DNA of 64,000 nucleotides from Oscheius onirici (GCA_932521025.1 OW051472.1:8556001-8620000), one strand, 5' to 3'; shown: positions 28,612 to 40,125, counted from the first letter of the stretch. Notes: generated by a model not told the origin, from the sequence alone. Program-made: numbers and translations.

Positions 28612-30514
28612 CTACTTTGGAAGAGCCCCGTAGACGTACTCTTCGAATCCAATCTCGTTGAGTCCGCGAATGATTCTAAAGAATCCCTTCTCTCCGAAAG
28701 AGATGCCCCAAGAATTGGCGGCCAGCCTGAATTGAGCAATGTTTACCGTTTTATCAAATTTCGTACCAGTAAGGCGTTCCATTGTCCGTTCCCCAGCCCA
28801 TGATCTTAACACAATGGCCTCCAACGTAGTTGCCGGCCGTGTGCTGAAAAAAAGTTAATCCAAGTACTGATAAGGGGCACAAACCACATAGACTCCCGAT
28901 TTGTAGTTGTAGAAATCGGAATAAAGATCGAAGCAGTTGACGACGGGACCATTGGTCATGATCTCCTTCTGGATATCTGGTACTGATTTGGTCTTAACTC
29001 TGTACGCCTTCTCTCCTCCAATGTGCTTATCATTGGAATAGGCAACTCCATATCCTGATCGACAAGAAGACAAGCAAGCGGGAGTTGGGATCTTTCCAGT
29101 AGTTCTGGGATTCACAGAGTACGGTTTACATCCGATCTAAATGTTTTTGGTGTATCCTAATAATAAAACAGCCGTCTTCGACTGGCTCAGAAGTACGAAA
29201 TAAATTATGTCCAAGTTATAAATTCCCATCCAAATAGACTTATCTTTTGACAGAACCTAACTACCTCGCTTTCACTCCAAGTTCAAAAGTGACAAAGTGG
29301 CCGCGACCATGACCGGTTGCTCTAAAGTCTATACGTTCAGGTTCAAGCTTCTGTCTAATCATATGAGGTTACTGACAGAGACACAAACAACCAAAGACAT
29401 CATAGCGCTTTAATATTAAGGATCCGGGCAAGTTTTCACTATGACCAACACATTTCGGAGCTTCGTAAAGTTCTGCAAAGAATCTCGTGGCCATGGACAA
29501 ACAAACAAATAAACAATCATCCAAACAGAGTCCACGACAGACACCATTGCGCTTTTTAGTAGTAGAGAGATAGTTTAGAGTTTGTCGCCGCACTGGCGCC
29601 TGTGGCGCTCAGAAGTACGAAATTCTGCCCAAGTTCTAGAATCCCACCTAAATCGAATATTCCTTTGACAAAACCTAACTTCTAATGACTACTTCGTTTT
29701 CGTCCCAAGCTCAAAACTAACTATCTTATCCTGACAACTTCTGACTGTTCGCGACCATTTGAAGTCTCGGACAAAAAAATAAAGTCCACGACAGACACCA
29801 TTGCGCTTAAGTAGTAGTTTCTCTTACATTACTACCGTAATCTCCTCCAGTTACTACTCCTTTGCTTCCCCAGTAATTCAGAGCAGTGTATGGATAGCCT
29901 CCTTCACACGTTCCGCAAGTCTTTTCGTAAGAGTTACAGCAGTCCAGTATGTCTGAAGGCTTTTGAAAATTTCCAAGAACTTTTACCTTCGGCTGAGATG
30001 ACTGGCTGCTGGGCGGCTTTAGAATGAATACAGATTCTGTCGGTAATGACCTAATATAGCAAAATGAAGAGAATAACGTTAGTCAAACCTCAGAGGCTCC
30101 GAAGGCCCAGCAGGATCCACATTGGCCTTGGTCTCGGATTTGCGAAATCGATGAACAACTTGTCCAGGCTGTACGAGAGTCAAATCTGAAGGAGAAGAAG
30201 TCATCGACGAGTGAATGTATTACGTAGCGGGGATCGAATCCTCGTTTATGCTTAAGATTTCTGGAGCGAAGGGTACGTCTCCACCCGTCACATATTCTCT
30301 CTTCATCGCTCGGGCCTGCATCTCCTGATCTGACAAACCGTGCTCAACCGCAACAAAGTTCTTCTGGTGGGTATTCAGATAGTCCACGAGATCCTTGCCA
30401 GTCAAATGGTATGTTCCTCTAGGAACTAGAGGAAAAATATAAAGAGAATTTGGTCGACTCACCGACAATGGAAAGAGTTCCTGCTGCAAGGAGTGGTAAC
30501 AGAAGAAGCTTCAT
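28612..30514 (-). CDS. Cathepsin B-like cysteine protease 1 (C1A papain family)
   Basis: Secreted or lysosomal protease. Signal peptide [15 protein letters not shown] from 30514. The propeptide has [20 protein letters not shown], then the mature start after [14 protein letters not shown]. Active-site Cys: [17 protein letters not shown]. Then [20 protein letters not shown] and [15 protein letters not shown]. After a long intron come [23 protein letters not shown] and [21 protein letters not shown]. Active-site His: [11 protein letters not shown], and Asn: [14 protein letters not shown]. It ends YGALPK. The catalytic triad is complete. The occluding loop between GCKPY and TPAC is short and lacks the His-His pair that gives cathepsin B exopeptidase activity. 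Minus-strand AATAAA at 28595-28600. The long intron (about 29140-29829) contains duplicated sequence. Confidence 0.88.
29170..29815. repeat. Diverged duplicated sequence within a cathepsin B intron
   Basis: CTCAGAAGTACGAAAT occurs at about 29187 and 29608, with similar following sequence (CCCA.CTAAAT, TTTGACA.AACCTAAC). GTCCACGACAGACACCATTGC occurs at about 29529 and 29787. The offsets differ, so the two units have gained or lost internal sequence. No coding role is seen. Confidence 0.55.
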
Positions 30515-30689
30515 TGCCGCAACTACCGATAAACGGTTATCAGTCTCAGTCTTTTTAACCATCCTTTATCGGCGGAAGAATTCCCGTGACTATCCAGATT
30601 AGCAGACAATTTATCATGCATTATCATGCAAAAATTTCGGCAGTTCTGAGTTCGTGGCTGTTTTTTAGATCGAGGCTCTTTCTCTCAAT

Positions 30690-31135
30690 ATCACGTCTGG
30701 GACGAGTGCAGATCTGATCGCCTTCCATTCCAAATCCGTTCTGTTCCACCAGCAAGGTCCAACTTCTCTTAGAATGTCCTCAGTAAATCGTAGTCATGAA
30801 GCTCCTTGTTGCCTTTTACCCTCGAGTGGAGTCCATTCGGTCACCTTCTTCATCCACCGACTTGCATCCATCCGAGTGACATTTTCCGCCCAGAGTAGTT
30901 TGATGCAGTTTCTTTCTCCAATCCGCTAGTTTTGTTCATTCTCGTACTCTTTCATTTGTCCATCGGTTCAGAGTGAAGATCCCAAGCATATGTCGTTTCA
31001 TCTTTCTTTGACACATTTCGATGTAATTTTTCCACTTGTTTTAAAGTCCAACACTCTGATCCATACAGTGCGTTTTTCAGCTGAACTATTAACAAACATC
31101 TTCGGTTATCAGTTGGGTCAAAGATCTGCCACTCA
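30690..31135 (-). mobile_element. LINE (RTE-like) reverse transcriptase 3' remnant
   Basis: On the minus strand, broken frames give ALYGSECWTLKQVEKL, then KLADWRKKLHQT-like sequence, WAENVTRMDASRWMKKVTEW and TPLEGKRQQG, then WWNRTDLEW. This order and wording match the region after the RT domain in RTE-type LINEs. At least two frameshifts and a stop are present. It lies between the two cathepsin B genes. Confidence 0.75.
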
Positions 31136-31201
31136 GGAATCCGAACAAAGATTCATTTCAAGATTAGTATTCACAGTATGTACAGGGCAATGTTTACAAA
31201 T

Positions 31202-32523
31202 TTAAAGCTGAGGTAGTGCTGCGAAGACGTACGTCTCGAAGTTACACTCGTTGATTCCTCGAATGATGCGGAAATAGCCTGAATTTTGCTGTGCAATTTT
31301 CAGCCAATTAAAGTCACCTTTCTCTCCAAAATCAGTGTCCCAACTGTTGGCGACAAGCCAGTAAGGCGTTCCATTTTCAGTGCCCCATCCTGTTTTTGGT
31401 TAGTACTGGATAAGTGAAGAAAACTAACCCATCATCTTGACACAATGTCCTCCCACGTAGTCTCCTGCCGAATACACGTATACTCCGCTCTTGTAATGGT
31501 AAAAGTCCTGATAGAGGTCGAAACAGTTGGTGACAGGACCTAGATTGGTTTCTTTGAACCTTCAGACCTTTACCGTGAGTCATAATCTCCTTCTGGATGT
31601 CAATTGCTGACAGTGGATGGATACGATAGGCAGGTGTACCTGAACATTATCTATTTTTCTTCTGAACCACTAAACTCACCGAAAGTCTTGTCATTTTCGT
31701 AAGTTTTGGAGTAGCCGTCACGGCATTGCGTCACACATTGTGGAGTCGGAACTTCGTCTGGGGGACACTGGCCATAGTTTACTCCATTGTGCCATCCACA
31801 GGGACTGATTGCATAGGGCAAGCATCCGTCCTTGGTACCGTAATCTCCGCCAGTTACGACGCCGACCGAATTCCAGTAGTCGAATGCATTGTAAGGCCAG
31901 CCTCCGGCACAACTGGAATGCTTGTGTTGCTAATAGAACTTGAAAAACTACTACCTTCCACATTCTGGATTCCACTTGGAGCAACAGGAAAGAATGTCTT
32001 CGATACTGACATTCGTTTTGATGAGACCTCCGGAATGGATACAGGTACGATCAGTCATGACTTGGGCAGCGCCTGGAAAAGTTTGATGACAAAGTTTGAT
32101 GACAAATGCGGAAATCTTACCAAAAGCCCAGCAAGATCCGCATTGGGATTGATCTCTGATGTGACCGATGGAGGCGCAGTACTTCCACTTGTCGCGTGCG
32201 TCAAAACTTTCTGGAACATCTTCGTCTTTGATCCAGTTAATCTTTGGAGCGATGGGAGTGTCACCGGCACTCACATACTTCTTGTCCATCGCCTTGGCTC
32301 TCATCTCCGCCTCGGTCCACTTGTAATTTGTGGCCTGAAACAGTTACTTGCTTGATCTTAAGGGCAGAGTACCGTGAAATGTGTTTGGTGTGTGTTGAGA
32401 TACTCAACCAGATCATCTCCTGTCAGATGTTGGGAGCCGCGGGTAGCTGAAGGGACTGTAAAGACAGAAGAAGAACATACCGAGAGAGAAAACTCCTCCT
32501 ACAAGGAGAAGGAACAGCTTCAT
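31202..32523 (-). CDS. Cathepsin B-like cysteine protease 2
   Basis: Close relative of the gene at 28612-30514 in the same orientation. Signal peptide [15 protein letters not shown] from 32523. Propeptide with [14 protein letters not shown], and mature start near [11 protein letters not shown]. Active-site Cys: [15 protein letters not shown]. Then [30 protein letters not shown] and [15 protein letters not shown], an occluding loop with one His only, followed by [13 protein letters not shown]. Active-site His: [11 protein letters not shown], and Asn: [14 protein letters not shown], where the usual Gly after NSW is Asp. It ends FAALPQL. Exons join in phase with short introns. The pair probably arose by local duplication. 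Confidence 0.88.
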
Positions 32524-32871
32524 TTCGAACTGATTGAATTCTACGGCTCAACTCTTTTAAAGACAGCCTCTTATCACAAAAGGATAGTGAAAGTATACAG
32601 TTGACCGAACAGTGCTCCATTGGAGAAAGTAGGGCAGCAGCTGGTTTCTTTGTGAGCAGCCAACGATAAGAATTAGTAGTTTCGATAAGCTGTACAGCGG
32701 CTTGCAAGTGCTGATCGGAATAGTAGTCTGTGAAGAGACGGAGGTTCAAAATTGGTCAATTTATATATCTTGTCATCAACAACAAGTGTAAGGTTTCAAA
32801 ATCTGACTATTCCTCCCGCATCGAATGATCAACTGGAAGACAAACCTCGGAACGGGAGTATTCATACAGAA
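32524..32871. other. Intergenic region upstream of cathepsin B 2
   Basis: No gene recognised. It ends at the ATACAGAA target duplication (32864-32871) of the following hAT-type MITE. Confidence 0.4.
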
Positions 32872-33513
32872 CAGAGTTGGGCGATATTTCGATATCGATA
32901 TCGGTATCGATTTCGATAGTTTTATACAGCGATATCGATAGTATAAAATTCTACCACAAAGCTACCATTTTCAAAAATTGACCTACTTTTTGTGTCTTTC
33001 TTTCCATTTATTCGTTCTTTTTCTTTTCTATTTTTCACCATTTTATTGTAATACCTCGATCTAAACTAGTTAAAAAGCTGTCTGTGGTTGACTCTGTGAC
33101 AGCAAGTTACTTTTTAACTTGGTATTTTTTGGCTTCTATTGTGTTGGAGGAAAGTAGAGCTTTAGAACGGTAGAGAGCCGTTAAAAAGTTTGACGCTACG
33201 ACCCCGCCAGGCGACGACACTTTGGTATTTTCTTACTGGGGCTGTGTGACTGGAACAGAGTGACAAGGAGTGAAGGGAGGGGGAAGTAGGGCTGAGGCTC
33301 TGTGACAGAGCGAGGCAAAAGAGAAGACAAGGAACCTCTAACTTTCGCCCTGGAAGGCCGTTGCAAACCTTGTTCTAACAAAATTGCGTTACTATCGATA
33401 TCGAAAACAGCGATATCGAGATGAAAAAAATATCGGTATCGATATCGGTCGCGATATCTCAGGGCACTATCGATATCGGTATCGACCAAGAATTTCACTA
33501 TCGCCCAACCCTG
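32872..33513. mobile_element. hAT-type MITE, copy 2
   Basis: The ends are CAGAGTTGGGCGATA and TATCGCCCAACCCTG, flanked by a perfect 8-bp duplication ATACAGAA (32864-32871 and 33514-33521). The ends match copy 1 at 416-944. The subterminal zones are packed with GATATCG/CGATATC and TCGGTATCG words. The interior includes a segment (33236-33375) related to sequence near 44920-45065. There is no coding capacity. Confidence 0.88.
33236..33375. repeat. Interspersed repeat E, copy 1 (inside hAT-type MITE 2)
   Basis: It shares GTGACTG..CAGAGTGACAAGG, GGCTCT..GACAGAGCGA and CCCTG..GG..GTTGC.AACCTTG in the same order with 44920-45065. Confidence 0.6.
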
Positions 33514-33574
33514 ATACAGAAGCAATCTTGTGCGTAGTCAATAGTCTTGCATCAAAAGTCAAAAAAATTCAAAT

Positions 33575-34823
33575 TTGAAATCCCGCGTGCTCGCGGGTTC
33601 TGCAACGACGTTGCATGAGTACCGTACAAAATTCAGATTCGTGCACCACAGCACCTCGAGTCTCACTTTGGTCACCTTCGCCCACGATTATTTCATCTTG
33701 GCTGGCTGCTACTCGGGTCAAATCGTCGTCTGGGACACCAGAAGTGTCACCAAGAAGACGCCTGTCAACAAGGTGGGAACATTGTAGATTTTGCCCAGCT
33801 TTGCAATACTAGCCCACTTGATTCAAACGTTTGAACGAAATCATCTTCATATTTATTTCAGACGCAATTGACGAATCGGACTCATACGCAGCCCATTTTC
33901 AACCTCAATGTCGTCGGAACATCCAATTCACACAGCGTCGTAAGTTTTTGTCACTTTCAAAGCGATTCTAACCCGGGTGTAGCAAGAATATCCTTGTTAA
34001 TTTCAGTGTACCGTCAGCTCCGATGGCACACTCTGTTTCTGGAACATCGATAACCTGGTCCAGCCGATTTTCAGCCAGTATCTTCAAGACCAGCGCACAG
34101 CTTCGTGGCTGGCTCCGAGAACGGCAAAATTTACGTTTTCAACAAGAACACGGCCGGAAATATTCAGGCCAGCGAGGAATTCGAAGGTTCGTCTATATCA
34201 CTGGTCTTTTCCCCAGCTTTCTGCTTGCATGAAATTTTTATTTTAGGTCAAATCGGTCCAGTTCACGCCCTCCACACCCAACGTTCTACGGGTGTCATCG
34301 ACTTTAGCCATCTCTTCCTGGCCGCCACCTCGGATGGGAGTATCAAGTGTGGAGCATCAAAGACCCTCTCTTCGCCATCAGCCTCGAGGGCCACGAGGAC
34401 ATGATAACCGACGTCAAATGGAGTCCCGTCTATCCGGCCGTCTTTGCTTCCAGCGACTTGAGAGGACTGGTACGTTTGTTGCCATTCTTTTAGCTAAAAC
34501 GTCGGCAATTGTGAAACTCGCTTGTTTTCAGCTCCTGCTCTGGAATCTGAACGTGACAACTGAAAATCCAGTTCTGACCGTCGACGTCACGAAAGGAGAG
34601 GCGACGCTGAAGAAATTGGCCTGGTCGGAAGATGGTGAGCTCTTTTCTTGATTGTTTTTATATTGCCGGCTGAAAATGATCCAGTATAACGAATCCCATT
34701 AATCAGCTGCTTTTAGGACGAAAAATCTGTGTGGGAGACAGCAAAGGAATGATCTACGTCTACGATACCCATGAGAGTCTATACTCCATCCGAAAAGAAG
34801 AGTTCATTCAGTTCGCCGAGTAA
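33575..34823 (+). pseudogene. Cytoplasmic dynein intermediate chain copy, WD40 part only, frameshifted
   Basis: Exons encode WD repeats of the dynein intermediate chain. In order: ILAGCYSGQIVVWDTRS, then after a splice RTHTQPIFNLNVVGTSNSHS, CTVSSDGTLCFWNIDNLVQP, FVAGSENGKIYVFNKN, QIGPVHAL, IDFSHLFLAATSDGSIK. Next are VWSIKDPLFAISLEGHEDM, VKWSPVYPAVFASSDLRG, LLLWNLNVTTENP and KICVGDSKGMIYVYD, ending EFIQFAE. The N-terminal half (light-chain and dynactin binding) is absent; similarity begins about 60 bp after the hAT-type MITE. The frame breaks after NLVQP, where some 30 residues of the family are also missing, and at SIK/VWS, where one base appears lost. Introns are retained, so it is not a processed copy. 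Confidence 0.75.
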
Positions 34824-34841
34824 ATTTTTTTTCGTTTTTCT

Positions 34842-35395
34842 TTAATAGGTTAGTTTAAGTTTAGTAAGTTTATTTTGACGGAATCGAGGGGTATCATGCA
34901 GAAACGGTCGTTTCTTGGAATCCTTCGCCGCTCTCAGGTCTCGACCACTGCCCAGTTTCTTCTCATCCAGGAGGTGACATCCTGACCGAGTCGTGAAGAC
35001 ATCTTCTTGATTGGAGTTGTCTTCTCGTTCGGGTAGACGGCTGCTTGACTTGGTGGAATCACTGTAGAGACGAGCATCGTTGGCGGAGCCATGAGTGTTG
35101 ACTTGACAATCCCGCTGTGTCGCAGTTCTGGGATTGGAATCCTCTTCTTTCCACAGTTGATTCTGGCCTTGGTAGAATCGCTGAGGAGCGCTTGAGGAAG
35201 CACTCGCACAGCTTGTGAAAATAAAAGCAATCGTTTTTCTTTGAACATCAAAAATTTAGGGTTCTTGCCGAGGAGGACGCTTCGGATGTTCATCAAACCC
35301 TCCAGACACCGGCCAAGACGATTGTGGCAGCGGAGGATCTCGTTCGGCAAAGAAGATTTAAGGCAAGCTTTTTGTAGTTTTGAATAAAAGCTCAA
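34842..35395 (-). CDS. Unrecognised basic protein (3' part)
   Basis: Two exons join in phase 2. The first reads KACLKSSLPNEILRCHNR and LEGLMNIRSVLLGKNPKFL. The second reads ASASSSAPQRFYQGQNQLW, then a Ser/Asp/Glu-rich stretch, and ends LHDTPRFRQNKLTKLKLTY with TAA at 34842-34844. No ATG lies in the first exon and an acceptor ATATCCACAG precedes it, so an upstream exon is expected. A TATAAAAG on the minus strand near 35763 may mark the promoter. The second exon has an alternative frame (IPIPELRHSGIVK..) that is also long; I prefer the one that splices in phase. No family recognised. Its stop is 18 bp from the stop of the dynein fragment on the plus strand. Confidence 0.45.
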
Positions 35396-36629
35396 CTGTG
35401 GATATTAGTTTTCGAGACCTTTTGGGTAAAATGCGCAGACCTCTAACCAAAAAGTAGCACGTTTTCCGATTTCCACCCAATCTAAAACGCTAGAAAACGT
35501 TGTATTTTTAGGCGGCTGTCTTCTTTCACCCGGTCCTTCATTCCCTAAAGATATTTTATCCTCTATCCCCCTCTCCCTAGTAGTGTGCTTTTTCCTGTCC
35601 TCTTTCTGCCCTTTTTCTTGTCCTCTTCGACTGCCTATTTCCCCATAAGATTTTCCCCACTCGTATTTTCGATAATACACCGGTAAATGAAGTTTTTTTT
35701 TAGTGAATATTTCTACTTGTCCGAAGTTTTCACGCGGATGTTTGAATCTTGAGACTTCTTTTATAGTCCAACCATTGAGGACCGCACAGCTGGAGCACTG
35801 ACGACCAAATGAGTTCAAAGACAAGCGATAAAGCTGACAAGACTTGACTAGTAGAGAATTTTGTTTCAAAGTTGACAAGTTTTTCTGTACGTTCAGGAAA
35901 TTACGATTAACCTATTCGCTTTTTTCACGAGATTTGGCATTGCCCAGCTTATCCGATTGTTCAAATGGGTCTCGGGAAGTGAAGTTCCTCTCCCACCTCT
36001 GATTTGGCAGTGACTAGTGCCAACCTTTACTATTGATTCTCCGAATTCGGCTTTGTGTGCAAACAGTGCCTAAAAGGTCTGTCTATTCCAGTCGACTTTT
36101 ATTCCCCCAATTCTACAGCAGATCCTGCAGATCAACACCCCTTCGTGTTGTTCGTAAACAAGCACATGATCCTCCAAATGATCCCGATCGATTTTTTCGA
36201 GAGAAGACTGTTATGAATGATTTTGTGGTAAACAAAATGAAAACATCTTGTAAACACGATATTTATTAGCATCTGGATGAGGAACATCTTGCGAATAATG
36301 GCCAATTCGAGACATGTGTTTTTATCGATCAAAGATCTTCTTTACTCTGTCGCTAGTTGTTTGTCTCGAAGCAGTCCAACTAGTTCTCAAATATCTCTGT
36401 TTTCCGTCTTCTTCCACTATCGGACACCCGTCCTTATCCCTTTGTCTATGTTGTCTATTTTCAAGGCCTTTTCTCCCTTCATTCTGAGTCAGAAGCACCC
36501 ACGCGCTGCCGAAAAACAGTCCGTTTGCCGGCCCCTCTCTCTCTTTTTCGCGACAGCTGGCACATCTGGCCTTTATTTTCCCCCGTCTCCCTTTCTCCCT
36601 CTAAACAACAAACATATTTCAGGAACAAG
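35396..36629. other. Intergenic region
   Basis: No convincing gene; it probably includes the promoters of the flanking, divergently transcribed genes. A minus-strand TATAAAAG lies near 35763. A pyrimidine-rich zone occurs at about 35520-35640. Confidence 0.4.
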
Positions 36630-38376
36630 ATGCCCACCTACGTTACCACAACCACCACCAGAACCTACAGTGGACCCAGGTCGGTTTATATCGTTTTGTT
36701 ATTTCGAAAAGAGAGAGAGAGAGAATGCGACAAACCGGATTCCATCTGATGTTTTGAAATTCCTCACTTTTTACCGTACAGTTTATGATTCGTCCTTGGT
36801 TCCGATTGTTTTCGAATGACTCATCTCAGTTGACCTTTTGAGTCTTCCGATGGTAACAATCTGGACACTTGATCTCACCCCCTCCAGAGTCAGCTGTCAA
36901 TAGGAGCTGGCTTGTTGTGGCTCGCGTGACTGCCTCGTAGTAAACGAGCGATGTTTGACCTTTCTCTGCCAACTAACTCCAAATTTGGGTGTGCCGCTTC
37001 TTCTTCTCGCAATTGTTGACATGTGATGAGGATGCCATTGGAAAAAAAACCGGTTGGTAAAATGACTATGAGTCGAGACGGGGGGTCGATTGGTTCATTA
37101 AGGATGGAGGCCCACAATAAGCGAGATGACTGATTGCTCCAGAGCAATATAATGATCCTGCTGTGCTGTTGTTTGTATGCAACAATATTGCTTCGCTCTT
37201 TGGTCCCTCTAACGGTCGACCTCACTTCAAAATGCAAAGCGCCGTGACCACTCTTGACACCTCGAGTCATTCTGATTGATTCGAGTACAAGTAAAAAGGA
37301 AACTTTCTCTAATGTCTGACTCCTCTCTTTGATCGCTCGGAATTCTCGATAAATACATCGATCGGCTGGTTTGTAACAATCTCGCTTGTCCATTTCGATG
37401 GCTGAGAAAAACAACAGATGACAGAAAGTATACAAATCATAATAATTACACTGGTATTTTCGTCAGATTGTGTCCGGAAGTCTGTCATTATGTCCCTCCC
37501 TCGTTTCTCCACACAAAGCGTACTTTCTCTCTCGGAGGAGAAGACCACATGTGTCGGACCCGCCTCTCTTGTTTATGTGTCTCTTGTTCAAGGACAGCCG
37601 ACCCAGCTTTCTGGACTTTCTTTCCAAGCGATTGGAGGGCAATTACTCTAAAGAGACCACCATAAACAAACCTCAAAATAACAGCTATTTTGAAACGGCT
37701 TGTCCAGAAGATCAGCTTGTCCTGTTTACATGTCCCTCTCTAAAGGTCACGTAATATCGACTATTTCGAATTCAAGGACATTCGCTTGTTTGTCTGCCTA
37801 TTCTTCCCTTCCTGCTTGTCATCTTCCTTTGTAAACCTTTGTATAGATGGCAGAGGTCAATCTCAACTATATCTCGACTCCGAGGGGAATCATCAAACTT
37901 GTCCTGATATTCTGTGGCTTCATCGTCTGTGCCCTGCTCTGTTCCCAATGGTAAGATGAGTAGTTCGACAGAGCATAATGAGATACAGGTACGGTGGTCG
38001 AGCCTGCTTCCAGGAGGGGCGAATGGGATTCGTGACCGCCGTCAATTTTGTGGCCGTTATTGTCAATGTTGTCCTCTTCTTTCTCAACTTTTTGAACATC
38101 GCCGTCGCAGGCATGGTGATTTTGCTCATTCTCAGCGTTTTCATGTCTTTGTCTCTCTGCAGGAACGCATCTTTAATATCGGTGCAGCAGTTTGTTTCCT
38201 AATCGCATGTGCCATAATGAGCTGGTTCCTCATCGAAGCTCCTTACAGTACGCTCTTCGTCGCCACGGTTCGTTCTTTCCGAAAAGGTTCAAGTGACTAT
38301 TATACAGGCTCTGCTTATCGCTCAATTGTGTCTCTACATCTGGGACACAAAAATACTGACAGACTCTTCCATCTGA
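36630..38376 (+). CDS. Four-transmembrane MARVEL-like protein A (tandem family, member 1)
   Basis: The start at 36630 (MPTYVTTTTTRTYSGPRS) lies seven bases after ATTTCAG. A 1.16-kb first intron (donor GTTTATAT) leads in phase 0 to MAEVNLNYISTPRGIIKLV and the first TM (LIFCGFIVCALLC). Next is WYGGRACFQEGRMGF, then TM2 (FVAVIVNVVLFFLNFLN). An exon ERIFNIGAAVCFLIACAI gives TM3, and ALLIAQLCLYIWDTKILTD gives TM4, with TGA at 38374-38376. Four TM segments, short loops and the conserved W-Y-GGR motif are shared with the next two genes. An alternative start at the exon-2 ATG would drop the Thr-rich tail. Function is unknown; MARVEL proteins usually act in membrane apposition and vesicle traffic. Confidence 0.78.
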
Positions 38377-38624
38377 TGTTTAGAATAAAGTCCACTGTTC
38401 TACCTCTGTTTATGCATGAATCTCTCTGTGTTTTTTTATTTGAAAAGGAAAGATCGCGTGATCGATGCTTTTCCCACGAAGAGCTTGTTTACTAGCGACA
38501 CATTTGGAAATCCCTCACGGCTCCGCCCCACCCAAAGCCAGATGACCATTTCGTGGTTCTCTCTCTCTCACTCACTTTTTTCACCTTTTGAGTTTTTTAT
38601 GTTTCCACTTTCAGACGAGGCGCC

Positions 38625-39147
38625 ATGAACACTGCATTCTTCTCATCGAACCGCGGAATCATCAAGATCGCCCAGATCGTAAGTTCTTCTTTGATTTCTT
38701 TAAAAAAAGACTTTTTTTAGATCATTGGCTTTGTCATCACCTCTCTTCTTTGCTCTGACTGGTATGGAGGTCGCTCCTGCATCTCGGAGGGTCGTCTCGG
38801 ATACACTTCTGGCCTGAACTCGGTCTGTGTCATCATCAACATCGTCCTTCTCATCCTGAACTTCCTCAGCCTCTCCGTCTGGGGACTGGTAAAAAATCGT
38901 TCGATTCGAGAGCAAAAATGAATTCAGGAGCGCATCTACAACATTGTCGCCTCCATCCTCTTCCTCATCGCCGCCGTCCTCCTCGTTTGGTATCTGATCC
39001 AATTCCGTGTCAACACCCAGTTCTACATTACCACCGGACTCGTCGTTGCCCAGTTCTGCCTTTACGTAAGAGAATGTTGTGGTCAAAGTAACAAGAAACT
39101 TTCAGGTCTGGGACATCAAGATCCTTCAGGGTGAATCTCCCAACTAA
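38625..39147 (+). CDS. Four-transmembrane MARVEL-like protein B (tandem family, member 2)
   Basis: ATG at 38625 follows CTTTCAG by ten bases, a likely trans-splice site. MNTAFFSSNRGIIKIAQ leads to TM1 (IIGFVITSLLC), DWYGGRSCISEGRLGYTSG, TM2 (VCVIINIVLLILNFLS), TM3 (IVASILFLIAAVLLVWYL) and TM4 (GLVVAQFCLYVWDIKIL), ending QGESPN. It is about 75-80% alike to member 3 over its core by eye. Unlike members 1 and 3 it has no intron at the DW/YGG junction. AATAAA at 39253. Confidence 0.82.
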
Positions 39148-40125
39148 ACGTCTTCTCTTCTAATTTTCATACATCTCTCTTACATCTCCTTCCCGCTGTC
39201 TTTTGCATCGTATATGCCCTCTATTCGAGTTTATCTAGCTTCTTTTCCGCATAATAAATCTTGCTATCAACTCTCTTGTTTGGATTTGATATGTTCGGCT
39301 TCAGAAAGAACGAAATTTACAACTCTTTAGGTGAAGATATTTTTACGGGAAAATTGACAACTAGACGAGCTAGAAGGGACAACACACCAAAGAAAACAAA
39401 AGGAAATTCAAAAGGCCCCTGTTTTCATGCCAAGACCGAAACATGGCGGCAATTCAAAAACAAACAGTATTTGTCAGGTACTTCAAGACAGAAACTGCTT
39501 CTTCTAACAGTGTAACTTCTCTAAATCGTCAAAGGAAAACAAGACGGTCGGACAAGGCTCAATGCTGATATCAACATTCTACGGAAAGCTGTTGTTCCGA
39601 CGAAAACTGTAAACAGTCGTCATAACCGTATATATTTATCAAAAACATGTTGTCCTTTCAAGGCTGAAGCTATATAATTCGGTTCACCTTTCTTCTTCAC
39701 GCCTTCTCGATGAATCTGATATTTTTACCTCTCTATCATTTGACACATTTTGGCTTCCGTTTCTAATTCGCAGATAAGCATAGTTCTGACTCCCAACCAA
39801 AAGTCCTACGTCCCTTTATATTTGGCCTTGTTTGTCAAAGTAGCCATCTCAAAATAACTGAGATCTCATGCCCTCGCCAGTGCACTTGCTCCAAGCCTTC
39901 AAGATATGTTTTCGACGCGAGTCACGTGACCGAAAGATCGCCAGTTTGTTTACCACGATCAAATTGGGAAATCCCTCCACAAGTACACGCCCCCTTTTGA
40001 TGTTGTTTTGGTACCTTCGTGGCTCCTCCCCTCACATTGCCAGATACTCTCTCCGCCGCGCTCCCAACGACCTCTCGCTTCTTTTTTCAATTCCCTGTCA
40101 ACAAGTCACGTTTTCCAGAACAATC
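39148..40125. other. Intergenic region between MARVEL-like genes B and C
   Basis: No gene recognised. It contains the 3' UTR and poly(A) signal of member 2 and, before 40126, a pyrimidine tract ending TTTTCCAG that may be the trans-splice acceptor of member 3. Confidence 0.45.

Noticed and set aside
30225-30242. A GGGGATCGAATCC stretch resembling a tRNA T-arm
   Set aside because: It lies inside a cathepsin B exon (EDSIPAT codons) and no acceptor stem, D-arm or anticodon arm can be drawn around it.
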